In this document: positions 46,372 to 57,384 of the stretch, one piece after another | How positions within the stretch are numbered: the stretch's first letter is position 1 | Layout: each line of letters begins with the position of its first letter | Origin: Taudactylus pleione | Taxonomy: Eukaryota; Chordata; Amphibia; Anura; Myobatrachidae | Assembly: GCA_031769625.1 (NCBI GenBank) | Contig: JAUIMM010000484.1 | Location: forward strand, 1,550,001-1,614,000 | DNA: 64,000 nucleotides | Reading direction: 5' to 3' | Made by a program: the position numbers and the translations under genes | Notes under the pieces: generated by a model | Databases searched by the model: none | What the model was told of the DNA's origin: nothing | The model's input: only the letters and a program-made list of their open reading frames with translations

Positions 46372-46970
46372 GGCCCTCATTCAGAGCCGCTCGCTAGCGG
46401 CAGTATGCTCGTTCCGAGCGATGTTCGCACATCTGCGCATGCGTACGGTTTTTAGTACGCATGCGCGAACCAGTCAGTGCGGCCGAAAATCGTTTGTACG
46501 CTATATAGCAAGTGCCTGCTATTTTGAGTGACAGAATGAGGCGTATGTGGGTGGTAACAGGGGAAGGTGCTTGAGAACGGGGGAGTGGAATTCGAACGCA
46601 GGCGTGCTTAAAGGTCAAAACGGGCATTTTAAGGGAGTGCATAATTAATACAGCAGCGTCATTGACCACGTCACTTGGTTTTTTTTAACTCAGAACTGCT
46701 CGCAAAATAGCAGTTGAAAAAACCAACCACAAGAATAGCGAGCAGTTCATACGCTGTACAATGTACTCGATTAATCTAATAAATAGCGGACATGACGTAT
46801 GGTGCGAGCGGCCAGGGGGCATTTTTATCAAATAAACGAGCGTATGTTTTGCTCGCTCGTTCAGACTTAGAGGTGTGAACAGACTGCAATTTGCGAACGG
46901 ATCATTTGAATAGCCACCCCTTGTTTTTGAACGAACGACCGCAAATAGCGAACGGCTCTGAATCAGGCCC
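46372..46970. mobile_element. Harbinger MITE inside Penelope repeat
   Basis: The ends GGCCCTCATTCAGAGCCGCTCG and CGGCTCTGAATCAGGCCC are flanked by TAA on both sides (46369-46371, 46971-46973). The unoccupied sequence is present in copy A (39651-39660) and the 5' repeat (44080-44090): GGATCTAAGAGTC with one TAA. The first 22 bases match the Harbinger left end at 58781 and both contain AACGCAGGCGTG further in. 599 bp, non-coding. Confidence 0.95.
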
Positions 46971-47187
46971 TAAGAGTCATCTGACCATCCATTATTTATG
47001 AAAGTTGGAGGACTTTGGAGCTACCTACCATTGGTTTTAAGTATATACATGTATTAGCGCTGGTAGAGTGGTGTCACTTTGGTTTTTGTGTTCTTTTGGT
47101 GGAGGGTGAAGGTTACCTCTTTTTTGACACTACTCCACTAGCTGCTTTTGGGTTGCGCATTTCAATTCTGTACATCTCTTTTTGTAT

Positions 47188-47199
47188 AATTTTACATGT
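47188..47199 (+). repeat. Target-site duplication, right side of Penelope pair
   Basis: AATTTTACATGT, the partner of 39538-39550. It follows the end of copy B's terminal repeat. Confidence 0.75.
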
Positions 47200-47589
47200 A
47201 TTCTTTGAAATAAGAATGCATCAAACTGTACATGAGACTCTAAGGCCTGGATTCAATTAGCCGCGATAACACGAAAACTTATCACTGGAGAAGTTTTCGC
47301 ACTATTCTTGCAGTTTTGATGCTATATTTTCGCATCTTTTTGCATTTCACGTGTCACAAGCCACTGCACTGCGTATGCAGGGCGAGGGGAACGCCGGGCG
47401 AGCGTTCGCTGAAACTCCTACCACCTCTTGTCCATCATGCTGGCATTGATCTAGATTGGCTCCTGCTTCTATTTCCTCCTGGTGTGAATGCTGCTCCGAT
47501 GCCGGCAATAGCGTTTCATGTTTTTCCGGTTGTGGTCAGTCTCCTGTTGTTTCCAGTCAAGTTCCAGTTATCCTGTTAGCCTTAGTTCT

Positions 47590-47985
47590 TGCCTGCCGTT
47601 TGTACCATCGAGGCGGCATGGTCCGCATAACATTTGCCACCTACCGCTTGTGTCATCTAGGCGGCACGGTGCGCATTCCAGCTCCCTGCCGCTTGTGTCA
47701 TCCCGGCGGCACAGAGTGTACTCGTAATCCCTAGTGTGCAAACCAGCGTCCAGCGGCTTGTGTCAACTCGGCGGTGCAGGTCGCACCAGAGCGTCCTAAG
47801 TACGCAACCCAGCTAACCAACGCTTGTGTCAACCCGGCAACACAGGCTGCACGTCAGTGTCCAAAGTATGCAACCCAGCGTACCTACACTTGTGTCAACC
47901 CGGCGGCACAAGTTGCAAACCAGTATCTTAAGTACGTCTCCACTGTACTATCACTAGTGTCAACTCGGCGACACTAGGTTATCTT
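47590..47985 (+). repeat. 65-bp minisatellite
   Basis: Seven units are marked by CTTGTGTCAACCCGGCGGCACA or variants at about 47597, 47650, 47691, 47756, 47821, 47886 and 47952. Spacing is 65 or 66 bases in the later units and shorter in the first ones. The intervening phrase is GCAACCCAGCGTACC. The upstream 47400-47590 is LTR-like in style but unassigned. Confidence 0.8.
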
Positions 47986-48064
47986 CAACTTCTACCTGCC
48001 AAGGCATACCCGCCCTCAAGGCTGCTACACGGCCCAAAGACGGCATCTTGCTCACGGCCCACAG

Positions 48065-48400
48065 GCAGGGGCGCCGAGAGGGGGGGGGGGGAGCGGGTAC
48101 AGATTACCCGGGCCCAGGCTCCCTGAGGGGCCCGGCGGGGGCCCGGGTCTGACGCCGCCCCCCCTCCCTCACAGCAGCCCAGCACACAGCGTGTGCTGAG
48201 TTGCAGTTGGAGACTGCTCGTGGCTGCTGAGCAGCAGCCACAGCAGTCCCCTATGCCTGTGCGGGGGAGCGATCACACTGATCGCGCCCCCCCTGGCTTT
48301 GCGCCGGGCTGAGGGGCTCAGAGCGCCCCCCACCCCGGCGCGCTCCGGCAAGGGGGCGTGGCCATGCCTCCCGAGATTAGGCCACGCCTATTACCGGGGC
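48065..48400. repeat. GC-rich repeat shared with 1050-1335
   Basis: Poly-G tract, TACCCGGG-type phrase, CACAGCAGCCCAGCACAC, GGAGACTGCT and GGGGGAGCGATCACACTGAT occur in the same order as in 1050-1335. It ends in GGGGGCGTGGCC. Open frames of 60-75 codons here are GC-driven. Confidence 0.65.
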
Positions 48401-48959
48401 CCGCCTTGGCTCTTGGCGGCCCTGCCCACAGGCCGCAACCAGCCAAGGTTTCCAGCCCGCAAGGCTGCTACATGGCTCAAAGGCCGCATCTTGCACACAG
48501 TCCACAGGCCACAATCAGCCTAGGTCATCTGCCCCTAAGACTGTGAAAGCATTACCATCTTTGACTAAACCCCTGATTCCTAACAGCGCACTCCCGATTT
48601 TCGCACTATCCAATTACAAAACACGCGAAAACGCATATGTGAGCACATGGCGAAACTAGCGAACAATACAGCACATTTTGGGGAAATCAGTCTGTACCCC
48701 ATAAAACGCCTAATTGACATAGGAAATCAATATAGAAGTGTATTACTAGCCCTAATAAACGTATTTTGGGTTCTTAAATTGTTTCAAATAGTTCTTATAT
48801 GTATATTTGCATAATTGTGGAAAAATGATATAAAATTACTGCAGTTAAGTTGGGGGTACATTAAAATGGGTGCTAGTATATTTTTGTGTCTATAAAGAGC
48901 ACTTTAAAAAATTTTTAAAAATACACCTGCTGTAGCCACCTGCAATCCTAAAAATTCCT

Positions 48960-49296
48960 AGGGCAGGATGCACTAACATATGCGATCAGTACAGCAACGG
49001 ACAGCTCTTCCGATAAGAGCTGTCCTCTGCGATCTCCACTGCACAGTGGACTTCTGGGTTTATGACCTGGGAGTCCATCTGCGCATGCGCAGAGTGACAC
49101 GGCGGCCAATCGGATCTCTCATACCAGAGTGATTGCGGTAGAAGCCCATAGGCTTCTGTAGGGTAACACCAGCAATAGCTGGCGTTACCCTCCGCGCCGG
49201 AGACCCGGCAGTAGCACATTAGTGCATACGGAAAATGCAGTAAAACCCTGAAAACAGGGTTTTTACCTTATTTTTCGTTTAGTGCATCCCGTCCCT
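48960..49296. mobile_element. MITE with GGATGCACTAA ends
   Basis: AGGGCAGGATGCACTAA on the left, TTTAGTGCATCCCGTCCCT on the right. Hairpins include GGACAGCTCTTCCGATAAGAGCTGTCC (48998-49025). Related in its ends to 5764-6085. Non-coding. Confidence 0.7.
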
Positions 49297-49699
49297 GTAC
49301 TTTAAATCCATTTTCCAACACTTTTTAAATTTTCACCCCAAAAATGACATGTCATTATTAGGGGGAATTAAGTTAAATAAAATGTGTTTTTTTTTTGCCT
49401 AATTAGCCATTTGTGTTGTCCAAAGGGTTCTGAACCAAGTCCCCACATTTTTAGCCAAAAATAGGGATTTTGCACATTTATTCACCTGCTCTTTGATGGT
49501 GAAAACTTTTCACCGGTTTCTGTCTTTGGATTTTTCGCACATGCGAACACTTCGGGAATTGGATAGCGTGATACGCACTTATTGCATCCGGCACTAAATC
49601 TCTAACCACACTAAGAAAGGCTGCATCCCAACTCCCTGTCCTCATACGTCATACAGGACTGATTCATTTGTCACATCACGTAACCCCTCTAGCAGGCTG

Positions 49700-50215
49700 A
49701 GATTTTGGAAATGCCACATAGCTCTCAGTGTCTAGGGCACCCTCTGCTCATATTGCACGAAATGGGGCTTATTCAGCGGTGGACGCAGACACCTCTTTGT
49801 CATCTGGTGAAATTGCATCTGCGTCTTTATGCTAATGCTGCTACACAGCCCTTTAAAACAGTCACAGTGCATCCGAATGAGCAAGGATTAAGATGCCTAC
49901 TTGCAGTGCCTAAAGATGCTGCATTTCCTTCTGGTGCATCTCTAGAAGCACCACCAGCCGCACCATTGAAACTTGCACCAGCCTTATGGCCACCTGACTA
50001 TGGCACCCTGAGCGGTTGTGCGTCTCTGCACATAGCGGCAATCAGTGACACTCCCATAAGGCGCAATCTCTGTAGCCACCACTGTACCTCCCAGCCAGCA
50101 TCTAGGAATGCCCCTTGCATTTCTGCTACCCTGCCTCTAAATTTGTTTTGCGATCCTGGGCAAACACAATTGGGATGCATGCGCACTGCAACTCAGACAT
50201 ATACATAGACTTAGA
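49700..50215. mobile_element. MITE-like repeat with GGTGGACGCAGACAC
   Basis: TTATTCAGCGGTGGACGCAGAC (49768) resembles the inverse of GTCCACCTCTGTATCAGGC near 51455 and TCCACCTCTAAATCAGGC near 31170. It contains an inverted-repeat-free, open 167-codon frame, which is not supported as a gene. Boundaries approximate. Confidence 0.35.
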
Positions 50216-50498
50216 ACATTAGTTAATTGCGTGCGACATCAAGACCTTGTCTACCTGTTTATTAATCATTTCTTGCTAATTATTAATATATAATTTATGT
50301 GAAAAAAATTTTCAATGTTGTCTCAATTACAATTGGATCATTAATACATATTTAAGAAGTGTCGTAAGGGAAAAAATATACAGTTACCCAAACTGTGTTT
50401 ATGCAGTAAATTATATACATTCCACTACTGGGGCAAGAAAATGAAAAGGTTGAACTGCTTGTGTTTCTCTTTGAGGTGTAGTGGCCTCTGCACACTCC

Positions 50499-50679
50499 TG
50501 GTGGTATATTTGTGCAGGTTTATAGAAGTGGAGATGTTGCCCATGGCAACCAATCAGATTCTACTTATCATTTATCATTCTAGCACCTTCTAGAAGCTAA
50601 TAGCTACAGTAGAATCTGTTTGGTTGCTATGGGCAACATCTCCACTTTTATAAACCCGCACTTTAGTAAATATACCCCC
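50499..50679. mobile_element. Foldback MITE, CCAATCAGATT type
   Basis: GGTTTATAGAAGTGGAGATGTTGCCC is mirrored by GGGCAACATCTCCACTTTTATAAACC, with the CAACCAATCAGATTC core. The outer part is GGTATATTT...AAATATACC. Same group as 6368. Confidence 0.78.
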
Positions 50680-50867
50680 TATTGTTGTTAAATAGATTAA
50701 ATCTGGCAGGAAAACAGAAGGGATGTGAACACTTCATACAAACACAAATCGTTTTGTTGCGTTACACCATTTTTCTCACAGAGCGATACACACTCACTAA
50801 TGCACATTAGCACTGTTGCTGCAAATGAGAGCAATTATTGTGCACTGGGGCTGTCAGAGACAGACAC

Positions 50868-51064
50868 AGGGATCTATTTATCAAGCAGTGAAAAGTGTGG
50901 AGAAATGAACCAGTGGAGAAGTTGCCCATAGCAAGTATCAGCTTTCAAGTAGCATTTATCAAGTACATTCTATAAAATAATAGGTGGGAGCTGATTGGTT
51001 GCTATGGGCAACTTCTCCACTGGTCCACTTCTCCACACTTTTCACTGCTTGATAAATAGACCCT
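50868..51064. mobile_element. Foldback MITE with GATCTATTTATCAAG ends
   Basis: AGGGATCTATTTATCAAGCAG on the left is mirrored by CTGCTTGATAAATAGACCCT on the right. The inner part has GTTGCCCATAGCAA and TTGCTATGGGCAAC. Non-coding. Confidence 0.8.
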
Positions 51065-51531
51065 ATATCTGATTTGGTCTCAGGTGTCCGATGGTTTTGT
51101 ATCTGCGCCAGAGCCGCAGTGTGCATGTGCTGCGATACTGCTTTAGCTCTGAACGCAGTGTAGGGGGAGCTGCAGCCTGATTGACAGGCTGTGGCTGTTT
51201 AGAGGAGGAGAAGGACATCGTGTCCAGTGATTGCATCTTCCGATGCAGATTTACTGGCCTTGGCAGTGGAGATGTGGTGGCCATTCTCAGTAACCTTAGA
51301 GTTACTCAGATGGTCGATGCCTGCCCGATGGTCGCGATGGTGATCTGAAGCTGCATCCTCGGACAAAGCAATGGATCACAGAAGCCTGCAGTGGGCTTTG
51401 CATATTTTCACACAGCCGCTGTGTACAAAGACACAGTGGCTGTGCCAGCAGCGTCCACCTCTGTATCAGGCTAATAATTTGGTAACAAGCGCTGCAAAGT
51501 AATAACCCCTGCTCAATACTATTATAGCAAC

Positions 51532-51653
51532 CAGTGGAGGCTGGGGAGCCAAACCAACTACCAGTGAGTCCCAGCCTGCGATGTTTGGCAGCATTAGGCT
51601 CCCCTATCTGAATTTCGGACTGTGCTGCAGCCTCACCTCTGGAGCCGCCACTG
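51532..51653. mobile_element. Small hAT MITE, 122 bp
   Basis: CAGTGGAGGCTGGGGAGCC on the left, CTCTGGAGCCGCCACTG on the right. The flanks ATAGCAAC (51524-51531) and ATAGTAAT (51654-51661) are a probable 8-bp duplication with two differences. From here to 52290 nothing else is recognised apart from a poly-G run at 52151. Confidence 0.7.
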
Positions 51654-53489
51654 ATAGTAATAACCCATATTTAAAAAAGCATTGTCCAATCTATTTTATC
51701 TGTATGTACTTGTTTGTTTGTCTTACACTTTTTGCTCTGGCTGTTGACCGATACACATTACAAAATATAAATAACAGCTCACTAAAATAGTCTACAATAA
51801 GAAACAGTTAACTTGATTAGAGCTTGCACGAGTTCCTCCATAGCACATGCTGTGCAGTCACATGCCCAGAAATAGAAGCCTTAGCAGGGAGTTCCCTTTT
51901 TCCAGTAAATTGAAAGTGAAATGAAGCAACACTACTGCACTTTATACTATGTAATGTAGATAATGCCAAAGTGTCCTTATAAAATAGTGATTGAATTGCA
52001 AACTCGGCCATTAACAAAAATTCTAATCTAAAATTAATCTAATGTCCAAAAATAAAAACATGATTCCGAAACACAGAAGCTTTCAGTAAAATGCTTCTAC
52101 ATAGATCAAGAGTAAAGTTAAGGGAAAGAGGCTGACACACACTGGGGCTGGGGGGGGGGGGGGAGGCTGAATTTACTGACTGGGGGGGCAGTGAGGGGTG
52201 GTGAGAAAACAAGGCTGGGCAGCAGGACAGACACTGTATTTAATTACTGGGGAGGGGTGAGGGGTGGTGAAAAAATGTTGGGGTGCCAGGCAGTGGTCGA
52301 AGTGTGCCGGTATGGGGCGGTATGACATACCGGCACTTTGATTTTCACTGACCCAGAAGTTGCAGTGTCTGTACACTACAGTGAGCGGCTGCACAGCGGA
52401 GGAGAGACTTTAACGCTGCACGTGTTACTCATACAGCCCATACACTCCAGAGCCCTGCTCGCCTGTATATTATATTCCCGGTGGGTTGATGGCTCATGGG
52501 TGCGTTTGTTCAGGCCAGTGCAGATTTGTGCCGTCACTTTAAGCTCCTTTCTGGTGGCTGGCCCCTCCCACCTGAGGAACCAGACACGCCCCCAGTCTTA
52601 CTACACCAGGGCCGGGCAGTGTGCTTAACTGCCCGGTGGGGAGCACAGACGTAACGGGCTACAGGTAAGCCAGCTCCTACCTCTCCCGCACACGCTTTAC
52701 TGTCCAAGGCAGCGGCAGGGTCTCCGTGCTCGGCAGTTGGCTTCCACCAAGCCAGGGCTCAGGAGGCTGATCTTTTATTAAGCCTGGCAGCATGGTGTGG
52801 GCTGGGCCGGCTCTAGCTTATCAACAGCTGGCCCAAGAGATATCTGTTCCCTATATCTTGCCCCTCCCCAGGTACCAGCCAATTTACTGCTGCTGTAGCA
52901 CAAATCAGCCCAGGGTTGATCCGGACAGTCTGTCCCCCACCTCCTCTGCCACTGCCTTCAAAATGTGGTGACATTTTCTCCCCTCCATTCCTAAAACAAG
53001 TGGCAGTCGACAGGTAGAGAGCTCAGATATGTAATTTATCACAAGAGTCCCTTGCCACTGACAGACCCTCCAGTGCAGCGGCATCCCTGCTGATTTACAC
53101 AGAGGCTGCACACCAAGAGGTTAGCAGACTGGGGATCCAATATTCTGGGGTCTCCTACATAACTAAAATGATACCTCTGTGTTTCTCTAGCAGTGATATA
53201 AAGTCCCAGCATTTTGCATCTTGTCAGCTGAATGTGCTGGTACTTGTAGTGCCACCACAGTTGGGGAGACCCTCTGAGTCTCTCTCTATCTCTCATGAGC
53301 ATGAAACACAGAGCCCCTGACTGACCCAAATACCCCCTTCCACACACACACATACACATACCCCTTGTTCCCTTACTTAAACACCATTCTCCTGTCGCCA
53401 TTGAAGGGACACCAATCAGCAACACCGAAATCACAAAAGCCCTGGGGGACTTAATTATTATATTAACTACGGGATACTTATCCCAACTT

Positions 53490-54115
53490 AGGGCGGTATT
53501 CAATTAGGCTGCGAAAACCCGTTATCGGCGATAATTTATCGTAATTTTCGCCTGTTTCACTTCTCCCCATATTCAATTACAAAGACTTTTCGCAGGTGCG
53601 AAAAGTCTTTGTAAAAAAACGAGGATAAGTTTTCACCACTGTTTAGGTGGCTAAAAAAGTGCAGAATTTGGGTTTAGGGGTGCAGAAAAAAAAATAGCCT
53701 GCAGCCTTTGTAATGTCCCCTTAAAGTAATCTGTCAACATTTTATTAAAAAGTTCCTTAGGACACTCCAAAGAAAGGTACTTTAATTTTGGGGTTGAAAT
53801 AAAAATATTGGGGGACAAACTTCTAAACTAGTGAAATCGATCCTGGGGGTGTTCGTAAGTAAGCGACAGGTGTTTTCTAGAATGCGGCTGGTAGCGGCAG
53901 GTGCATTTTTGAAGAATTTTCAAAAATCACTTTAGGGACTTAAAAATATACATGCACCCATTTTCATGTACCCCAAATTTGATGGACATAGCTTTTTTTT
54001 TTGGGGGGGGGAAATAACTAAGTGCTATTCTTCACCCATTCTTCTAAAGCCGCATTTATGCACCTGCCGCGGCTATTTAAAAACCCGGACTACCTTCAGC
54101 AGGCCAAATTGGGGG
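53490..54115. mobile_element. TTCAATTAG-type element, nested
   Basis: The left end is GGGCGGTATTCAATTAGGCTGCGAAAAC. GACTTTTCGCAGGTGCGAAAAGTC is a perfect palindrome at about 53583-53606. The AT-rich interior shares phrases with 48590-48950 and 49310-49610. No clear right end. Confidence 0.45.
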
Positions 54116-55020
54116 CACCCATAGTAATCCCCCATGTCAGGACATCTTTAATTTAGGGTATTATAACACTGCTGTTATCTGAATATATTTGACTATTTCA
54201 GGACTTTATGTGATTATTGTATATACACTATGATTATCTTATAACTTGATGTTGTATCTATTGTTTTCCATCTGCCCTAGATATGTGAGACAGTCTTGGG
54301 ACCCGCAAAACACAATTTTACATTATACTGCTCAGTATTTTATCTACGACTAATAAAAGTTAATTCTTAATAGAATATATGCTTTAGGGTATACTATTCA
54401 CATTTCTCTTTCATTATCTGACATCTCGTACAAATAAGAGCATATATGCCTACCCTCCCGCTTTTAGCGGGAGCCTCCCAACTTTGACCTCAGGCTCCCG
54501 CTGTCCCGCAAACATTGCCACTACTCCCGGTTTTTCTATCGACCCCTTTAAAATTAGCACTGCGCATGCGCAACGGACGGAGCCTACAAATGGAGACGTC
54601 ACTCACAACGTGTGACGTGAAGGCAGGCCACCGCGGGGTTATGGACAGCGGTGGCCGTCTATTTACACAGTACCTCTCTGACGGAGGCTTCAGCAGGAGA
54701 CGCGACAGTGGCGGCCCCTTCTACCCACATGCAAGGTGGTGCTGGTCCTTTTAGGGTCCTCTTGGTCCTCTTCAGGGGCTGGCCCTTCTTCTGCCTGCGG
54801 CTGTCAGGCTGTCCCTCCAGTCTCCTCGGCGGGGCCTTCCTATCAGCAGCAGCATGAAGTCCTCTGCGACGGTGGCACCTTCCCTCTGGTCCTGGCAGCG
54901 GGCACTACTCTGGGCAGCCGGCAGCTGATGGGGTCTTCCTCCGGGTCCTTCTGCTCTCCTAGCAGTTCCCGGCAGCAGCAGCAGCAGCAGGTCAGTCCCT
55001 ACTCCCTATATCTACTCATG

Positions 55021-55280
55021 TAAGTGTGTGTGTGTGCGTGTGTGTGGTGAGATCTGGTAATGTGTGTGTGTGTATATGTAGTGAGATCTGGTAATTGTAT
55101 GTGTGTGTGTGTGTGTGTGTAGTGAGATCTGGTAATTGTGTGCATGTAGTGTGATCTGGTAGTGTGTGTGTGTGTGCATGTAGTGAGATCTGGTAGTGTG
55201 TGTATGTAGTGAGATCTGGTAGTGTGTGTGTGTATGTAGTGAGATCTAGTAATGTGTGTGTGTGTGTGTGTGTCAGATAT
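55021..55280 (+). repeat. GT-rich tandem repeat
   Basis: About seven units of GTAGTGAGATCTGGTAATGTG with variable (GT)n tracts between them. Open frames of VCVCV residues are artefacts. Confidence 0.85.
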
Positions 55281-56431
55281 TAATGTCAGTGGGGGAGCTA
55301 GGGTATCAGATTATAGGAATGTATACACCCATAGGTGGAGTTCGACACGCCTTTTGGATGGAGCAGACCACGCCCCCAAAACTGTGCTCCGCGCGTCGCT
55401 TTCTACAATCTCCCTCAAAGTGGTTTCCAAAAGTAGGCAAGTATGAATAAGAGTGCCCCCAAAAATAATTTCTCTTTTCTTGCCCATACATCTTTTATAC
55501 CTAATGTCTACAGGTACTGTACAGTGATGTACTAATCCTGCCTACTTTGGTGTTGGTCATGTCTACAGTTAATTTGGTGCCACCCACATGAGGCCACTTC
55601 CAAAAATTTTTCCAGGGCCACTTTTAGTTCCCAATTCGCCCCTGAGCCTATGTATCTGTGTTTATTCCAGTGGTGGCCTATGTGTGTGTTTTTTTTTGTG
55701 GGAGCCTATGGGGCTTTCACCCGCGGCTAATTGACAGGCAAAAGTCCCGTGACGCAGGGCTTAGCTATTCAATTAAATAGCTATTTCCCCGCGTCATTAG
55801 ACCAGGACTACCGCGCGAGAACACACTGATTCAGCGAGAACTGCGGAATCTGTGTGTAATACCCTCTCACACGAGGTCGAATAGGGCGGCCTCACGATGA
55901 TTTTACCTCGCACCAACATGAGGTGCGAGGTAAAGTCAATCAGCGGGGACACCCCGCGGCTAATTGGATATACCCCTATGTGTGTGTGTGTGTTTTTTTT
56001 CCTGTGGGAGCCTGTGTGTGTGTATGCCTATGTGTGTGTGTGTTTATTCCTGTGGGGGCTTATGTGTGTGTATGGTTTTCCTGTGGGGAATGTGTTTGTT
56101 TTTTTTCTTATCGGTGAAAATCTTTTTTTTTTTTTTTTCATGTGAATTCTATGGGGGAAATTCAATGTGCACAATGTGTAAGGGGCATTACTGTGTGGCA
56201 TAATGTATAAGGGGCACTACTATTGCGTGGCATAATGTATAAGGGGCACTACTGTTGTGTGGCATAATGTGTATAAGTGGTACACTACACTGATGAAAAG
56301 GGAGTGTGTCTTAAGGACACACCCCTTCTGAGTAGTGACACCCCTTTTTCCAGCCTGGCGTGCACATATTTACGACCTTAATTTTTCCATACCCCCACTT
56401 CAAAATTCCCACTTCGACCACTGGTGCCAGG

Positions 56432-57082
56432 AATGGGTGGGGTGGGGGTGGGATGGGGGGGGCCAAAGCATATTCTTGCACCTGGGCCCACCACTCTCTA
56501 GTTCCGTCACTGGAGCCCAAGGCTGCTTCTCTTTTTCCCCCCTGATAATTCCCCCCATAGCCTGCAAAAAACTAACAGCTGAAAATAATGCAGAGAATAT
56601 GAGGAAACAAGCCCTATAAATGCTTCTGTGACAAAGGCAGCGCCAGCTCAACCTGAAAGTTCAGTTCTGCTGTTGGGAAGAGGGAGAACATGGTATATAT
56701 GAGGAAAGGGAAAGCAGATGTAGGAAGAAGAGGGTCCCGCTTGTGGTTGTAACCATGCAATCTAAAGCGGACGGACAGACCGGTGTGACATAGAGGGGTG
56801 AGTTAGTTAGCAAGGGAAACTTAACCACTTAACTGGTGTGGTCACATGTAATGCGACTTTAGCCAGAAGTTGGAGTGCCTTGAGGACCGCTTTTGGGAAC
56901 CTCTGCTGTAGGCTAAGGGGAGCCAGTGTATGGCCTGGTGGAAATCAAAGGAGAAACAGTTCGGTTGTACAGGAAGATGAGGCAAGCAGCAGCGCTGTGG
57001 ATGTATTTGAGTGGAGTGGGGCTGGAGTCAGGAAGGCCAAATACGCGGAGGTTTACCGTAGTCCAACCAAGAGATGACCAGT
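56432..57082. other. No assigned feature, possible hAT end
   Basis: CTAGTTCCGTCACTGG near 56500 looks like a hAT right terminus, but its left partner was not found. The rest is unassigned. Confidence 0.3.
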
Positions 57083-57384
57083 GTCACGAATCTGGGTCTT
57101 AGCATTCCTTACAGACTAAGACATTCCTTTATTTTGGTTTACAAGACATCCCAGTGAGGCCTTCCTGTGATTAACTAATGCACCTGTGTGCTCACCCGGT
57201 CAGCCAGACCAATGACTATTGACCACATCCTATGAGCAACCCATTGTCTGAACAACATGTTCCTCCTACCCAGGATAGTTCTAGGCTCCAGGTTTACTCC
57301 TTGTATCCTGTGATTTTGTTCCCTGTGAATCTATCTGCTACTTTGTGGATTCTCACTATTTACCATCTACCAATGTAACCAGTT
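57083..57384 (+). mobile_element. LTR-like segment before minisatellite
   Basis: It begins TGTCACGAATCTGGGTCTTAGC and matches the minus strand of 8936-8500 in order (CACCTG..GTC.CC.GGTCAG.C.GACCAAT, CCAGGATAGTTC.AGGCTC against GAGGATCGTTCCAGGCTC). Probably part of the same retroelement LTR or 5' leader. Confidence 0.45.

Larger units (their letters stand above)
44396..47187 (+). mobile_element. Penelope-like element, copy B (5'-truncated, inverted)
   Basis: It begins inside the RT at the sequence for WSRYIDD (44396) and runs to the 3' terminal repeat. The last element bases are CTCTTTTTGTAT at about 47187. Its 3' terminal repeat extends about 130 bases beyond the point where copy A stops. 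A 599-bp MITE interrupts the repeat at 46372-46970. It is colinear with copy A and differs by a few percent by eye. Confidence 0.88.
47244..49620. mobile_element. Decayed composite with GGCCTGGATTCAATTAG end
   Basis: The left end GGCCTGGATTCAATTAGCCGCG with TCGCACTATT/AATAGTGCGA-like motifs resembles other TTCAATTAG elements (53490). Parts at 48590-48950 and 49310-49610 share AT-rich phrases with 53640-54110. Between them lie the minisatellite at 47590, the GC-rich piece at 48065 and the MITE at 48960. The right end is not defined. Confidence 0.4.
52291..56423. mobile_element. hAT element, 4.1 kb, no transposase
   Basis: The left end CAGTGGTCGAAGTG and right end CACTTCGACCACTG are inverted repeats. 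GTGCCAGG lies directly outside both (52283-52290, 56424-56431), an exact 8-bp duplication. The left subterminal part has CCGGTATGGGGCGGTATGACATACCGG. No open frame shows hAT transposase or BED-finger motifs. It contains a TTCAATTAG-type element (53490-54115), GT-rich repeats (55021-55280) and a TA(T)GGGG-ended, CCCGCGGCTAATTG-containing element (about 55718-55978). Confidence 0.9.

Noticed and set aside
49705..50208. 167-codon open frame as a gene
   Set aside because: There is no recognisable domain, the composition is repetitive and the flanks match dispersed-repeat ends. No evidence of splicing or conservation can be seen.
55897..56203. Cys/Val/Phe-rich frames suggesting a membrane protein
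   Set aside because: They are translated GT and T microsatellites.
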